Positions 20,079-31,140 of a stretch of 64,000 nt of DNA are shown here, piece after piece. Below the pieces are notes generated by a model. That model made no database searches and was not told where the DNA came from. It was given only the letters and a program-made list of their open reading frames with translations. The translations under genes and the position numbers were made by a program. Origin of the DNA: Azorinus chamasolen. Its lineage: Eukaryota > Mollusca > Bivalvia > Cardiida > Solecurtidae. Each line of letters opens with the position of its first letter. Position 1 is the stretch's first letter. The stretch is from the NCBI GenBank assembly GCA_963576725.1, contig OY755242.1, positions 61,570,324-61,634,323 of the forward strand, written 5' to 3'.

Positions 20079-20189
20079 TATGTATAGATTCCCAGGGAGT
20101 GGTACAGTGGTTTTAGAAGACATTGAAGCAATTTGGACACAAAATATGACAAAAGACATATTATTATAATTATGATATTTTGTGGTTTA

Positions 20190-20421
20190 ATTAATTAATC
20201 TATATTCGAAATTTGTAAATTATAGAAAAAACTGCTGAAAAGGGGCATTTAACAGAGAAAAAAAAATGAAATTTAAGAATTGTGTAGTGTTGAAACCATT
20301 GTGATATAAAGAGCATTTGCTCCTATAATGAAATACATGTATATATGGAGCTATTTAACACAATGGTTTCAAAAATTGACTTTTACAGAGGTGTCAAAAG
20401 GTGTCAATATGAGAGAATGGG
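20190..20421 (+). mobile_element. PalB MITE, decayed left end, at a PogE remnant
   Basis: The right end is ATATGAGAGAATGGG before TTAA. The PogE-type end AAGACGCCAATGTCTATTC to GAATTCCACTG follows to 20474. Confidence 0.65.
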
Positions 20422-20509
20422 TTAAAAGACGCCAATGTCTATTCATTAAGTGTCGCTTTAGAGGAATTCCACTGTATAGAAGAATTACCGTATGTAAAGA
20501 CTGAGTTTA

Positions 20510-20751
20510 CCCCTTTACTCCATGAATATGCATGCAAAAATAATGTCAGCATGAACAGGAATTAACTGAGTTTTTATAAAGACACTATGAACAAGGGAAC
20601 GTTTTACCATGGCAACAACTGTAGAACCATATTTATATTATTTCATTAGGAAACAGAACAGACCCTGAAAAGATGGCGTCACAGGAGTCGTCTTATCTTG
20701 GTCTACTCTGTTTACAAAGGTGTAAAAATGGCATATTCATAGAGTAAAGGA
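20510..20751 (-). mobile_element. PalC MITE
   Basis: Start CCCCTTTACTCCATGAATAT, end TAGAGTAAAGGA before TTAA. The core is imperfect. Confidence 0.78.
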
Positions 20752-20755
20752 TTAA

Positions 20756-20905
20756 CGCTGGAATCCATTCAGTATGAAGGGCCAAAACATTGCTGTTGAC
20801 TTTTGAATGTCAAACACTGCAGACCCTGATCAGAGGGTTCCTCTAGGAGCCCTCTGATCTAGATCTGGGTCTAAACTGTTTGTAAATGCCTGTATACTCA
20901 TTCCC
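20756..20905. mobile_element. PalP MITE, partial
   Basis: It shares the TTAA at 20752-20755 with PalC. The hairpin GACCCTGATCAGAGGG and CCCTCTGATCTAGATC is present; the right end is lost. Confidence 0.55.
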
Positions 20906-20929
20906 CGCATTTAAAAACTTAAGGACAGT

Positions 20930-21248
20930 GAATAGTCGATCTTTCCTGGTACTTGTGTTTCCTATCCAATTAACACAATCAAACATGTCTTGTAACTTAT
21001 TTTGACAGGAGGTCAACAGTTCCTTGTGCCTGTATTGGATTCATTGTAAATTGATTTCTTTTTAAACTAAATAACATATCTGGCAAAAATGAACTTATAT
21101 CTTAAGAAACCTATGTGACTATGTACACTCAACTGAAAATGGATATTTTCCTGTCGAATGAAGAATATTTGGTATTTGGTATTCATAGAGGAAAAGGAGG
21201 AATTCCGGCAGGGAAATCAATAGATGGGCAAAGTGATGTAATTAACCT
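20930..21248. other. Intronic stretch, nothing recognised
   Basis: No repeat end, exon or RNA signal found. Confidence 0.45.
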
Positions 21249-21596
21249 CGTGCACTCTTAGCAATTGTTGTCTGCAAGAGTGTTGTCATCTGTTGCAATT
21301 ACAAAAATATTTTTCTTCAATTTCTTCTCGGAAAAACAGTGTGACAGTGTCACACAGCTCAGCTCCTGATGAGATTCCCAGTTACTCTGCGTCTCATCTG
21401 GATCCAAACAGCGTGCAAAGGGTTATCACAAACTCGCAAATAAGGTGCCAAAGATTAACTCTGTGAGTGTCGTCTGCAAAATTTGTCGTCTGCTACAATT
21501 CTCAAAAATAATTTGTGTTCCATTTTTTCTCAAAAAATACAGTCAGAGCATCAAACAATTGATTCTGATGAGAAGCCTAGTTACTCAGTGTTTCAT
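21249..21596. mobile_element. Two decayed PalK copies in a row
   Basis: Both have GTCGTCTGC or TTGTCTGC followed by TGATGAGA and GTTACTC cores (21249-21425 and 21455-21596). The first ends GCGTGCAAAGGG. Confidence 0.55.
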
Positions 21597-21600
21597 TTAA

Positions 21601-21843
21601 CCCTTTCCCTGTTCCAGGTTTCCCTGTTCTAGGTTTATTCCAAAATTCAATACATACTGAGTATTATTGGGCAAAATAGTTATAATGAAATATGGACGGT
21701 GCTTTATTGTAGCTATTGTAGAAAGTAAAGAAACAGATCTATCAAATTCAATTAGCAAACAGAGCAGAACCTGATCAGATGGCTCCTCTAGGAGCCATCT
21801 GATCTGGGTCTACTCTGTTTGCAAATGCGTGAAAAAGCATGGG
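21601..21843 (-). mobile_element. PalA MITE with a duplicated left end
   Basis: TTAA then CCCTTTCCCTGTTCCAGG; TCCCTGTTC is repeated (TTTCCCTGTTCTAGG). The core palindrome around CTCCTCTAGGAG is intact. Confidence 0.8.
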
Positions 21844-22039
21844 TTGAATGCAAACAGTTTGCACAAGTTATCAGTCCTCGTCAGTGTGTGTGAGAAATGA
21901 GTGCTGTGCAGTCAAGGAGAGAACATTGGTATAGATTTATTTTTTGTAGTGTAGTCTTCAGGGACAGGGAGGCCCCTATTATTTACACTAACTACTCTAG
22001 TAATTGGACACCCAATCTACTGCTCTGTAACCCTACATA

Positions 22040-22227
22040 CAGTAGAACCTGTCCTAAGCGGCCATTCATTTATTGAACACAGGAGTCTTAAAAAGCAGGG
22101 GATTGCTTAATGCAGGGCAAAATACAGAAGCTGTCTGCATTATTTAAGACCTGCATTAAGCTACCACCTGCCATGCAGACCCGTAATTAAACTTCTGTTT
22201 GATGCCCATTTAAGACAGGTTCTACTG
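22040..22227 (-). mobile_element. PogE MITE
   Basis: The ends are CAGTAGAACCTGTCCTAAGC and TTAAGACAGGTTCTACTG. Left TA; right CA. The core arms differ by one T opposite T pair. Confidence 0.8.
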
Positions 22228-22260
22228 CAATTGGATTTGGCATCATTTTGACAACTTTAA

Positions 22261-22492
22261 CCTTTTACCTGTTCAATATTCATGTAACAAATAGTGACAC
22301 TATGAATATTTATAAGCTGAATTTTAAACTGGTACGTGAATGCAGGATTGTTTCGTCTTCGCAGAAACTGTAAAATCACATCTACAATCAGCAAACAAAG
22401 CAGGCCCTGATCAGACAGCTCCTAGGAGCCTTCTAATTTGGGCTCCACTCTGTTTGCAAAGGCGTAAAAAGGCATTTCCGTGCAGGAAAGGG
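22261..22492 (-). mobile_element. PalC MITE
   Basis: TTAA on both sides. It starts CCTTTTACCTGTTCAATATT and ends CCGTGCAGGAAAGG. Confidence 0.8.
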
Positions 22493-22510
22493 TTAAATTT
22501 GATTGATATA

Positions 22511-22680
22511 CAGTAAAACCTCTCTATAATGACCACTAAATTGTGTTAATTAGTTGGTATTTAGGGCAGGTGGCTGCTTAGGAGCGTTCTGTTTTACTTT
22601 CACCTTGCTTTAAGCAGCCACCTGCCTTTAACAAAATATATTTGATGTAAGTTAGTGGTCATTATAGAGAGGTTTTACTG
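22511..22680 (+). mobile_element. PogD MITE, left core arm lost
   Basis: The ends are CAGTAAAACCTCTCTATAAT and ATTATAGAGAGGTTTTACTG with TA duplications. The palindrome keeps only its right arm. Confidence 0.8.
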
Positions 22681-22993
22681 TAGTAGCAAATAGTATAGAC
22701 CCTCGTCAATCTACTCCTTCCGCAGCCGTTTGATTTTGGTCCGCACTATAAGCCTAAGTTTGTCTCTCCAGAAACTTCTGGTAATTAGGGTAGGCCAGAG
22801 AAGACTATTAGTTTGAATCAGATAGCCTGGGAAGTCCCTAAGGACAGCTTGGACTGTTTCAACACTGACAATTATCAGAAAACATATAGTATTATAAGCG
22901 GTGAGCCTAGAATATACAATCACCGCTCTCTTCCAAATAGAGCAAACCATTTGAATGCTGCTTTTTACAACGGAATGGTCTATCAATCTTTAA

Positions 22994-23231
22994 CCTTTTC
23001 CCTGTTCTATGTTTATTCCAAATTTCAATACCTACTGAATATTCATGGACAAATTAGTTATAATGAAATATAGAAGGTGGAACATTGTAGCCACTTTAGA
23101 AAGTAAATAAACAGATCAAATTCCATTAGCAAACAGAGCAAGCCCTGATCAGATGGCTCCTATAGGAGCTGTCTGATCTGAGTCTACTCTGTTTTGCCAA
23201 TGTGTGAAAGGTGTTTATATTAAGGAAAGGG
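22994..23231 (-). mobile_element. PalA MITE
   Basis: Left TTAA, start CCTTTTCCCTGTTCTATG, end TTAAGGAAAGGG with TCAC in place of TTAA. Confidence 0.8.
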
Positions 23232-23272
23232 TCACAGAATAGAATTCATTTATATAAATGGCTATCAATTGC

Positions 23273-23351
23273 AAGAGGGCCTAAATGACAAACTTTTTAG
23301 ATCCTGACCAGATGGCTAGGGTCTACACTGTTTGAATGAACAATGAACGGG
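23273..23351. mobile_element. PalP fragment
   Basis: It has GATCCTGACCAGATGGC, GGGTCTACACTGTTTGAATG and an ACGGG end at TTAA. Confidence 0.45.
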
Positions 23352-23425
23352 TTAACCCTGGTCAATATCAAGTTTAAATAAGAATAGTTTGGAGCTCATA
23401 TATTAACCATGCAAAAGCTTGTCAT

Positions 23426-23824
23426 CAGAGCTAGATAAAGGTGCTTATTCAAATACTAACATTGTCATTTCTCCTACGAACCCTATGTTGTGACCACTCT
23501 TACAAAAAGTGGTCAGAACCAAAGGTTTGATGGAGAAATAAAGGAGCTGTTCTTGAAAGTATTTTGATCCTTTCCCTCATATAAATGATTTTTCACAACC
23601 AGACCCAGACCAGACAGCTGCTGTAGGACCAGTCTGATCCGAGTCTGCTCTGTTGGTTTGGGAAATTATCACAGATCTGACTATAGTTTCTATCAATACC
23701 AAAGAATCGTGCGTACATAATTATGCCATTGCAAAAATTCAGCTTACCGGTATCCATGATGTCATTAATTCTTACATGAATAGGGTTAATTCAACTTAAT
23801 TGACACGCCTTATCTGGGCCTTAG
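23426..23824 (-). mobile_element. PalF MITE split by PalC
   Basis: It starts CAGAGCTAGATAAAGG and, after the insertion, ends CCTTATCTGGGCCTTAG. TGTCAT is repeated exactly at 23420-23425 and 23825-23830, a 6-bp duplication. The core hairpin is shortened. Confidence 0.78.
23569..23785 (+). mobile_element. PalC MITE nested in PalF
   Basis: It starts CCTTTCCCTCATATAAATG and ends CTTACATGAATAGGG before TTAA. The PalF sequence resumes directly after. Confidence 0.72.
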
Positions 23825-23898
23825 TGTCATGCAACATTGGCTGACATTTTTTCTTGATTCCCAGTTTCAATCATATCAGCTGTAAGTAAGGAGTTTAA

Positions 23899-24132
23899 CC
23901 CTTTCCCTGTTCTATGTTTATTCCAAATTTCAACACCTAATTAATATTCATGGTCAAAATGGTTATAATTAAATATTGAACCAGGAACATTGTAGCTATT
24001 TTAGAAAGTAAAGAAACAGATCTGTCAATTTTTTTAAGCAAACAGAGCAGACCCTGATCAGACAGCTCCTATAGGAGCCGTCTGATCTGGGTCTACTCTA
24101 TTTGCAAATGTGTGAAAACATGAGGGAAAGGG
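23899..24132 (-). mobile_element. PalA MITE
   Basis: TTAA on both sides; the right one (24133-24136) is shared with PalC. The core palindrome is nearly perfect. Confidence 0.86.
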
Positions 24133-24136
24133 TTAA

Positions 24137-24390
24137 CCTTTTACTTCATGAAATATTCATGTAATAACGTCATCATCAATAACAATGACATCATTAATAA
24201 CAATGACATCATCAATATTGATTAGATTGAGTCTTATGAACAAAGGAATGTTTGGTCAGGGCAGAAACTGTAAAATCATATCTATATTATTTCATAAGCA
24301 AACAGAGAAGTCCCTGATCAGGCGGAGCATTCTGATTTGGGTCTGCTCTGTTTTCAAAAGCAAAGAAAGGTGGTATTTATGGAGTACATG
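24137..24390 (-). mobile_element. PalC MITE with local triplication
   Basis: It starts CCTTTTACTTCATGAAATAT. AACAATGACATCAT is repeated at about 24180-24215. The right end is TTTATGGAGTACATG. Confidence 0.72.
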
Positions 24391-24434
24391 CTGGTACTCA
24401 TTATGTCTATGGTGATTCTGATGAGTACCAGCAA
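24388..24434. repeat. Small hairpin
   Basis: TGCTGGTACTCAT pairs with ATGAGTACCAGCA across a 21-base loop. No family is recognised. Confidence 0.6.
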
Positions 24435-24938
24435 ATATTGGGTTGGGCTAAAAAATAAGAGATTTAGAAAGATCGATCTACTATCTACAGCATTTGAGAA
24501 TTCAAGCACAGGTCCCTCTGCAGGCTATTTCCAGATGAAGGATGCATAAATAGACTAGAATTTGATTATTAGCCAGCATGTAATGCCTAGAGCTGATATT
24601 GCAGTTTCTTATAGTATGACAGGGATGAGATGAACACATGCATATCTCTCAACAGAAATAAGAAAAGTCTCTGTTAAGCATATCAACTGTTGGCACATAA
24701 TTTTAAATTCTGAATGGGCTGGATGGAAATATAAACCCGTTACTCCATGAATATGCTTTTATACACCTTTGCAAACAGAGTAGACCCAGATCAGACAGCT
24801 CCTACAGGTCTGCTCTGTTTGCTTTTGAATAATATAGATATGATTCTAAAGTGTTTGCAATGGTTAAAAATTCCTATCTACATGAGCTGTCTACCTGAGT
24901 CATTTGATCTTGGTCTACTCTTTTTACAAAGGTCTTAA

Positions 24939-25428
24939 CCCTTTCGGCGTCAAATTCTAATTCATCTGCAGTCGTCTGCAATCCAAGTTTGTTAAAGAAT
25001 TCAGTAAAAGAAGGAAATGAGATAAATAAATGCAAATTTCAAAGGAATAAAGCACATATATAGAAATAGAGATTAACCCTTCGCTTGCTATTCGCGTCAA
25101 TATACGTACCTGTAAATAATGAAGACCCAGATGAGACAGCTCCTGCAGGAGCTGTCTCATCAGGGTCTGCACTATTTACAAGTTGATTGTACAACCAGTG
25201 CACTCCACAGCAGTGATTGCACAGCAAAATACTTGTACACAGTGAAGATATATGTAATTATACAACAGGGCATGGGTAAAGAAGGAGAAATGTATTTTAA
25301 AATTCAGCAAGCGAAGGGTTAAGACAAAAAGTGAAGTCCCTGATCAGACGCCGCCTTGAAAGGTGGCATCTGATCTGGGACTGCACTATTTGTTGTGGTG
25401 CATTTATGCGACTGCGGCGGTGAAAGGG
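24939..25428 (+). mobile_element. PalJ MITE nested in PalC
   Basis: TTAA at 24935-24938 and 25429-25432. The ends are CCCTTTCGGCGTCAAATTC and GCGGCGGTGAAAGGG. It is split by PalI at 25077-25318. Its hairpin is GTCCCTGATCAGACGCC opposite GGCATCTGATCTGGGAC. Confidence 0.82.
25077..25318 (+). mobile_element. PalI MITE nested in PalJ, reference copy
   Basis: TTAA at 25073-25076 and 25319-25322. The ends are CCCTTCGCTTGCTATTCG and CAGCAAGCGAAGGG. The hairpin holds AGACCCAGATGAGACAGCTC. The PalJ copy at 36181 shows the empty site (GAGATTGAGACAAAT against GAGATTAAGACAAAA). Confidence 0.88.
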
Positions 25429-25460
25429 TTAAAAGGCCTATTTATGGAGTAAATGATTAA

Positions 25461-25830
25461 CCCGCTTCCCTCCTAGACTATTTGAATTTTTAGACCCAAT
25501 CTCTTTGAATTAATCTACCGAAAAGGAGCATTTAAACTATAGAAAAGGAGAATTTTAGAATTATGTAGTTTTGAAACCATTAAGATAAATAGAGCATTTG
25601 CTCCAATGGAACAAATGCTCTATTTATCATAATGGCTTCAAAAAAATGAGTTTTACAGAGCTGCAAAAATTTACTAAAAAGGAGTATTTACTAGAGAAAA
25701 ACAAGTTTAGAATTGTGTAGTTTTGAAACCATTGTGATAAATAGAGCATTTGCTCCTATGCTCAATTTATCACAATGGTTTCAAAAAATGAGTTTTACAG
25801 AGCCGTCTACGGTCAGTAGGGGAGAATGGG
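25461..25830 (+). mobile_element. PalB tandem dimer
   Basis: One left end (CCCGCTTCCCTCCTAGAC) and one right end (AGTAGGGGAGAATGGG, TTAA outside) enclose two successive copies of the central part. Both have AGAATTRTGTAGTTTTGAAAC, a hairpin and AATGAGTTTTACAGAGC. Confidence 0.8.
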
Positions 25831-25898
25831 TTAATCTTTGTTTGATAATCTTGTAGTTGCTTCCTTTGCAAACAGAATATGCACATAATCAACTTTAA

Positions 25899-26118
25899 CC
25901 CATTACCTCATAGGCTATATTTAGACACAACCTCTTTGAATAAATCTACCAAAAAGGAGCACTAACTAGAGAAAAGGAAATGTTTAGAATTTTTAATTTG
26001 AAACCATTGTGATAAATAGAGCATTTGCTCCTATAGGAGCAAATGCTCTATTTATCACAATGGTTTCACAAAATGACTTTTACCGAGTCGTCAAAATTCG
26101 TCAATATGAGGGAATGGG
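25899..26118 (+). mobile_element. PalB MITE, reference copy
   Basis: TTAA at 25895-25898 and 26119-26122. The ends are CCCATTACCTCATAGGC and ATATGAGGGAATGGG. The core is a perfect palindrome of about 66 bp centred on CTCCTATAGGAG. Confidence 0.88.
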
Positions 26119-26263
26119 TTAATCCTACAGGACACAGTGGCCGCCACTAACTTATGACTACCATAATTGCCCTTAGCTCTCAAACACCCATCTCGATCCC
26201 CCTCACCAGCTGATAGAAACGCAGAATGAACAATTCAATTTAGCACCATTTTGATAACTTTAA

Positions 26264-26507
26264 CCAATTCCCTCTTCACTATTTATGTCAGAAATAATGA
26301 CATCATGAATATTTATTAGCAGAATTTACATAATGGCATAATTATGTACATAGGATATTTATGCTCAGGCAGAACTGTAGAATCAGATCTATATTATACC
26401 ATAAGCAAACAGAGCAGACTCTGATCAGAGGGTTCCTATAGAAGCCATCTGATCTGGGTCAACTCTGTTTGCAAATGCGTGAAAAAGCTTTTATATGAAG
26501 GAAAGGG
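26264..26507 (-). mobile_element. PalC MITE with PalA-like right end
   Basis: TTAA on both sides. It starts CCAATTCCCTCTTCAC; the right arm AAATGCGTGAAAAAGC and TATATGAAGGAAAGGG is of PalA type. Confidence 0.8.
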
Positions 26508-26533
26508 TTAAATGTGAGTGACAGAGTAGTTAA

Positions 26534-26755
26534 CCCTTTCCCTTATATTGACGACTTTTGACGAGTCTGTAAAAGTCACTTTGTGAAACCATTGTGATGA
26601 ATAGAGCATTTTGCTCCTATAGGAGCAAAATGCTCTATTCATCACAATGGTTTCAAACTACAAAATTCTAAAAATTTCCTTTTCTCTATTTAATGCTCCT
26701 TTTTGGTAGATTTATTCAAAGAGGTTGTATCTAAAAATAGCCTAAGAGGTAATGG
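26534..26755 (-). mobile_element. PalB MITE
   Basis: Left TTAA, start CCCTTTCCCTTATATTGACG. The core is a near-perfect palindrome. The right end AAGAGGTAATGG is followed by TGTA. Confidence 0.82.
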
Positions 26756-27102
26756 TGTAGGGGCATTAAAAGTTAATCTGTCTACATATATATTTGTTAT
26801 GAAGATATCTCGTAACAATTAAAAAAAAAATAGCAGCTTTCTGAGACTTAAACATCAAACTTTTGCAATATAATAATAAAATTATTTCTACATTCTACTG
26901 ACTTCCAGAACACATCATTTATAGACACATTGCTTTTAAAGCAGAACAAACAAGTCTGTTTGTTATCAAAATTATGGTAAAAAAGTGATCATATTTCAAT
27001 AAGGAGAAGACATGAAAAGACATGAAAACTATTTGAGATCAAAGCACTTTGCCCATGATGTTTTCAAAGCAATGTTTCATGGCCTGAAGAGATACACAGA
27101 CA
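26756..27102. other. Intronic stretch, nothing recognised
   Basis: AT-rich and repeat-poor; no signal seen. Confidence 0.45.
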
Positions 27103-27106
27103 TTAA

Positions 27107-27318
27107 CCCATTTCCTAATATTAAAGCCTTTTGACACCTCTGTAAAAGTCACGTTTTGAAACCATTGTGATATATAGACATATAAAAAAATCTATTTATC
27201 ACAATGGTTTAAAAACTGCACAATTCTAATTGTTTTCCTTTCCTGTAGTACTTAATGCTCCTTTTCAGCAGAATTATTCAAAGAGGTTGGATCTAAAAAT
27301 AGCCTATGAGGTAATGGG
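27107..27318 (-). mobile_element. PalB MITE, core reduced
   Basis: TTAA on both sides. The GAGCAAATGCTC part of the core is missing. Confidence 0.8.
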
Positions 27319-27494
27319 TTAAGTAGTTTTCATGTATAGATGCGCTGTATTGATAAGACATATATGTTCAGATATACATGACAGTTCAAGGCATTAAGAG
27401 CAGCTATACCAATCAGCCTCCTGGCTTTGGGCAACTGTAGATTAAATGCTGCAAAAGAACAACAATTTTATTGATTTGTGAATCTAAGCCTAAA

Positions 27495-27716
27495 CCCTTT
27501 CCTCCATAAATACACTTTTCTACGCCTCTGTAAAAGTCATTTTATGAAAACATCATGATTAATAGAGCATTTTGCTACTACAGGAGCATTTGCTCTATTT
27601 ATCACAATGGTTTCAAACTACAAAATTTTAAAATTTTCCTTTTCTCTAGTTAATGCTCCTTTTCGGTAGATTTATTTTAAGTGAATGGATCTAAAAATAG
27701 CCTATGGAGGAAAGGA
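27495..27716 (-). mobile_element. PalB MITE with PalC-like ends
   Basis: It starts CCCTTTCCTCCATAAATACA and ends CCTATGGAGGAAAGGA before TTAA. Confidence 0.8.
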
Positions 27717-27911
27717 TTAAACTACTGAATAATTAAAACAGGGTCTTCCCTTTCTGAATATCCATTAAAATTGAACCAATATTTATCACTGAAGAAAATG
27801 GATTTTATGGCAAACGGTGCAGTTCAAGATCAAAGGACTCCCTCAGTAGTTCATTGATCTGGGTCTAAACTATTTGCAAAGGTCTTACTATACCCAGTCC
27901 CATCACTTTAA

Positions 27912-28108
27912 CCCATTCCTTCATATTGACGCCTTGTTAAAGTCACTTTTTGAAACCATTGTAATAAACAGAGCATTTGCTCCATAGGAGCAAATGCTTT
28001 ATTCATCACAATGGTTTCAAAACTACACAATTCTAAAAAATTCCTTTCTTTCTAGTAAAAGCTTTAATCAAAGAGGCTGGGTCTAAACATAGCCTATGAT
28101 GTAATTGG
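27912..28108 (-). mobile_element. PalB MITE
   Basis: Left TTAA, start CCCATTCCTTCATATTGACG. The left arm is shortened; the right end CTATGATGTAATTGG is followed by CTAA. Confidence 0.75.
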
Positions 28109-28168
28109 CTAAAGGTTAAGGGTTAATTTGTTATGTACATGTATATTCATTTGCATGCCTAATTTTAA

Positions 28169-28407
28169 CTCTTTCCCTGTTCAATATTCATGTAAGAAAT
28201 AAATGATATCATTAATATTTATAAGCTGAATTTTTATAATGTGAACTTTTCAGGGAAACTTTCTGCTTTCACAAAAACTGTAAAATCAGATCTATATCAT
28301 GTCAAAACCAAACGGAGTAGACCCTGATCAGATGGCTCCTAGGAGCCATCTGATCTGGGTCTACTCCGTTTGCAAATTCCTGAAAAAGCGTTTATATGAA
28401 GGAAAGG
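28169..28407 (-). mobile_element. PalC MITE
   Basis: TTAA on both sides. It starts CTCTTTCCCTGTTCAATATT and ends TATGAAGGAAAGG. The core palindrome around CTCCTAGGAG is intact. Confidence 0.82.
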
Positions 28408-28639
28408 TTAATTAACAGTTGAATGGTCCATTATTGCTTCATTTCATTTTCTACCCTGGTGTTTTGTGCATGAAACAATGCAATTTAATTCCGTGCAAGG
28501 AAAAACCTCTTGGGTCTTCCTCTCCCAATAATTAACTGGACATGGTGATATGACTGAAATACAGTTAAAGCGACATAAAATCCTAATACAAACAAAACAA
28601 ACATATTTTAAAGATCATTCAGTGTAAAAATATAAATCG

Positions 28640-28737
28640 TTAAAGATGTTTTTGAATGACAAACAGTGCAGACACAGATTAAAGAGGGTGATTTCAGGAG
28701 CCCTCTGATCTGGGTTTTCAGTGTTTGCCCATGTCAG
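28640..28737. mobile_element. PalP fragment
   Basis: It has TTGAATGACAAACAGTGCAG and GAGCCCTCTGATCTGGGTTT. Confidence 0.45.
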
Positions 28738-28741
28738 TTAA

Positions 28742-30592
28742 CTTTTCCACTGCCAAAGTTTGTCGTCTGCTAGAATGTTTATCTTTATTTACCTAAATGT
28801 TTGTTAAAACAAGAGGGCCATGATGGCCCTGAATCGCTCACCTGTTCATAACAGATTAATGATTTCAATGACAGATTGCATAATTTGAAAAATCTTGGTA
28901 GAAAACCATCTGATGCTACATACTAAATATAAAGAGTCTAGACCTTAAAGATTTTCCTATGAAAAACTGTTAAGCCCCAGGGCGGGGTCAATTTTGATCC
29001 GGGGTTCATAATTTGAAAATCTTGGTAGAGGACTATTAGATAATGCAACATACCAAATATCTAAGGTCTATGCCTTACAAATTCAGAGAAGACTTTTAAA
29101 GATTTTTAAGAGAAGATTTTTAAAAACTTTCCTATAAAAAACTGATATGCCCCTGGGCGGGGAAGTTTTCAACCCAGGGGACATAATTTGAACAATCTTG
29201 GTAGAAATTTATTAGATAGCGCTACATACCAAATATTAAAGGTCTCTGCCTTACAGTTTTGGAGAATAAGATTCTTAAAGCTTTTCATATGAAAAACTGA
29301 TAAGCCCCAGGGCGGGGCCATTTTTGACCCAGGGGTAATAATTTGAATAATCTTGGTAGAAAACCATTAGATGATGCTACATACCAAATATCAAGGGCCT
29401 AGACCTTACAGTTCTGGAGGAGAAGATTTTTAAAGATTTTCCTATGAAAAACTGATAAGCCCTTGGGCGGGGCCATTTTTGGTCCGGGGGTCATATTTTG
29501 ATTAATCTTAGTAGAGGACGATTAAATAATGCTACATACCAAATATCAAAGGTCTATACCTTATAATTTTAGAGAAGAATATATTTAAAGATTTTCCTAT
29601 GAAAAACTGATAAGCCCCCGGGGCGGGGCCATATTTGGTCCAGGGGTCATAATTTGAACAATCTTAGTAGAGGACCATTAGATCATGCTACATACCAAAT
29701 ATCAAAGGTCTATGCCTTACAGTTTCAGAGAAGATGATTTCTTCAGGATTTTCCTATGAAAAACTGATAAGCCCTGGGGCGGGGCCATTTTTGTCCTGGG
29801 GGTCATAATTTGAACAATCTTAGTAGAGGACCATTAGATGATGCTACATACCAAATACCAAAGGTATATGCCTTACATTTTCAGAGAAGAAGATTTTTAA
29901 AGATTTTCCTATGAAAAACTGATAAGCCCCGGGGCGGGGCCATTTTTGGCCCAGGGGTCATAATTTGAACAATCTTAGTAGAGGACCATCAGATCATGCT
30001 ACATACCAAATATCAAAGGTCTATGCCTTACAGTTTCAGAGAAGAAGATTTTTAAAGATTTTCCTATGAAAAACTGATAAGCCCCGGGGCGGGGCCATTT
30101 TTGGCCCAGGGGTCATAATTTGAACAATCTTAGTAGAGGACCATTAGATGATGCTACATACCAAATATCAAAGGTCTATGCCTTACAGTTTCAGAGAAGA
30201 AGATTTTTAAAGATTTTCCTATGAAAAACTGATAAGCCCTGGGGCGGGGCCATTTTTGTCCTGGGGGTCATTATTTGAACAATCTTTGTAGAGGACCATT
30301 ACATCATACTACATACCAAATATCAAAGCTCTTGGCTTTGTAGTTCCAGAGAAGAAGATGTTTAAGTAAATTGCTGACGCCTGCACGTACGCACGACGCA
30401 CAACGCACATACGCACGACGCACGACGCCGGACATAGGATCATCCCAAAAGCTCACCTTGGCACTTTGTGCCAGGTGAGCTAAAAACCAGTCACAGTAAC
30501 AAACAAGTTTGCTCCTGGTGAGACACTGAGTTACTCAGCATCTCATCTGGATCCAAACTGATTGAATAGGTGCAACATTGGCAGCTAAAGTG
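28742..30592 (+). mobile_element. PalK MITE split by TanG
   Basis: The left part CTTTTCCACTGCCAAAGTTT with GTCGTCTGC lies at TTAA 28738-28741. The right part, with GGTGAGACACTGAGTTACTC and CATTGGCAGCTAAAGTG, ends at TTAA 30593-30596. TanG copy 3 fills the middle. Confidence 0.65.
28808..30486 (+). mobile_element. TanG copy 3, divergent subfamily, complete
   Basis: It starts AACAAGAGGGCCATGATGGCC, then GAATCGCTCACC. About nine to ten units of about 157 bp follow, with CCTATGAAAAACTGATAAGC, GGGGCGGGGCCATTTTTG and ATGCTACATACCAAATATCA. It ends with CGACGCAC-rich sequence and a hairpin (30450-30481) of AGCTCACCTTGGCAC with GTGCCAGGTGAGCT and then AAAAA. The termini match copy 2 but the unit sequence differs. 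Confidence 0.87.
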
Positions 30593-30596
30593 TTAA

Positions 30597-31136
30597 ACGG
30601 TTTAAGTGTGCGAAGATCAAGACTGAAGATCTAGACCATGACGAAAGAGATTTCAACTTTAAACATTCAAATGGACTATTCAAAATTCAAACAGGTCAAG
30701 TTCACCATTAATATTCAGGGATGATGTTTTAAAAAGAAAGTTGTAATATGACAAAAGAAATAGTGAGCAGTAGTGAAACCGGTAGGGAATAAAAATGTAA
30801 ATCTTCACAAGTGGTGTCAGTTTATCTTTTATATATAATTTTCTTGTTCTGGACTTTCTTTTTACCTATATATAAGTATATGGCATTGATCTTTTACATC
30901 AAACTGAAATTAAATTAACCACATTAGTTGTGCATTTTTAAATTTGAAGTGAATTAACATTTTCTAACAGCTTGTCACTATTTCTTGTTTGTGGTATTTG
31001 CATGTAAAATAAAATTACAAGGGAATGAAAAACACTTTGTTGCTTCCATCCTAATGCTTAAAACAAAAATATGTTTTGATAGACAAGTTTCATCCTAATT
31101 AACACCAGATAATTGTAACCTTTCTTAGAAGGAACA
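30597..31136. other. Intronic stretch, nothing recognised
   Basis: AT-rich, no repeat ends or coding signal. Confidence 0.45.
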
Positions 31137-31140
31137 CATG

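Larger units (their letters stand above)
24736..25456. mobile_element. PalC outer element of a three-layer nest
   Basis: The left end is CCCGTTACTCCATGAATATG. After the nested PalJ it resumes AAGGCCTATTTATGGAGTAA and meets TTAA at 25457-25460. It contains parts of two core hairpins, so it may itself be chimeric. Confidence 0.7.

Noticed and set aside
22711..22986. 91-codon minus-strand frame, same strand as the JIP gene
   Set aside because: It has a hydrophobic stretch but no domain I can name. It overlaps no splice-bounded exon and is not needed by the JIP exon phase. It remains unassigned.
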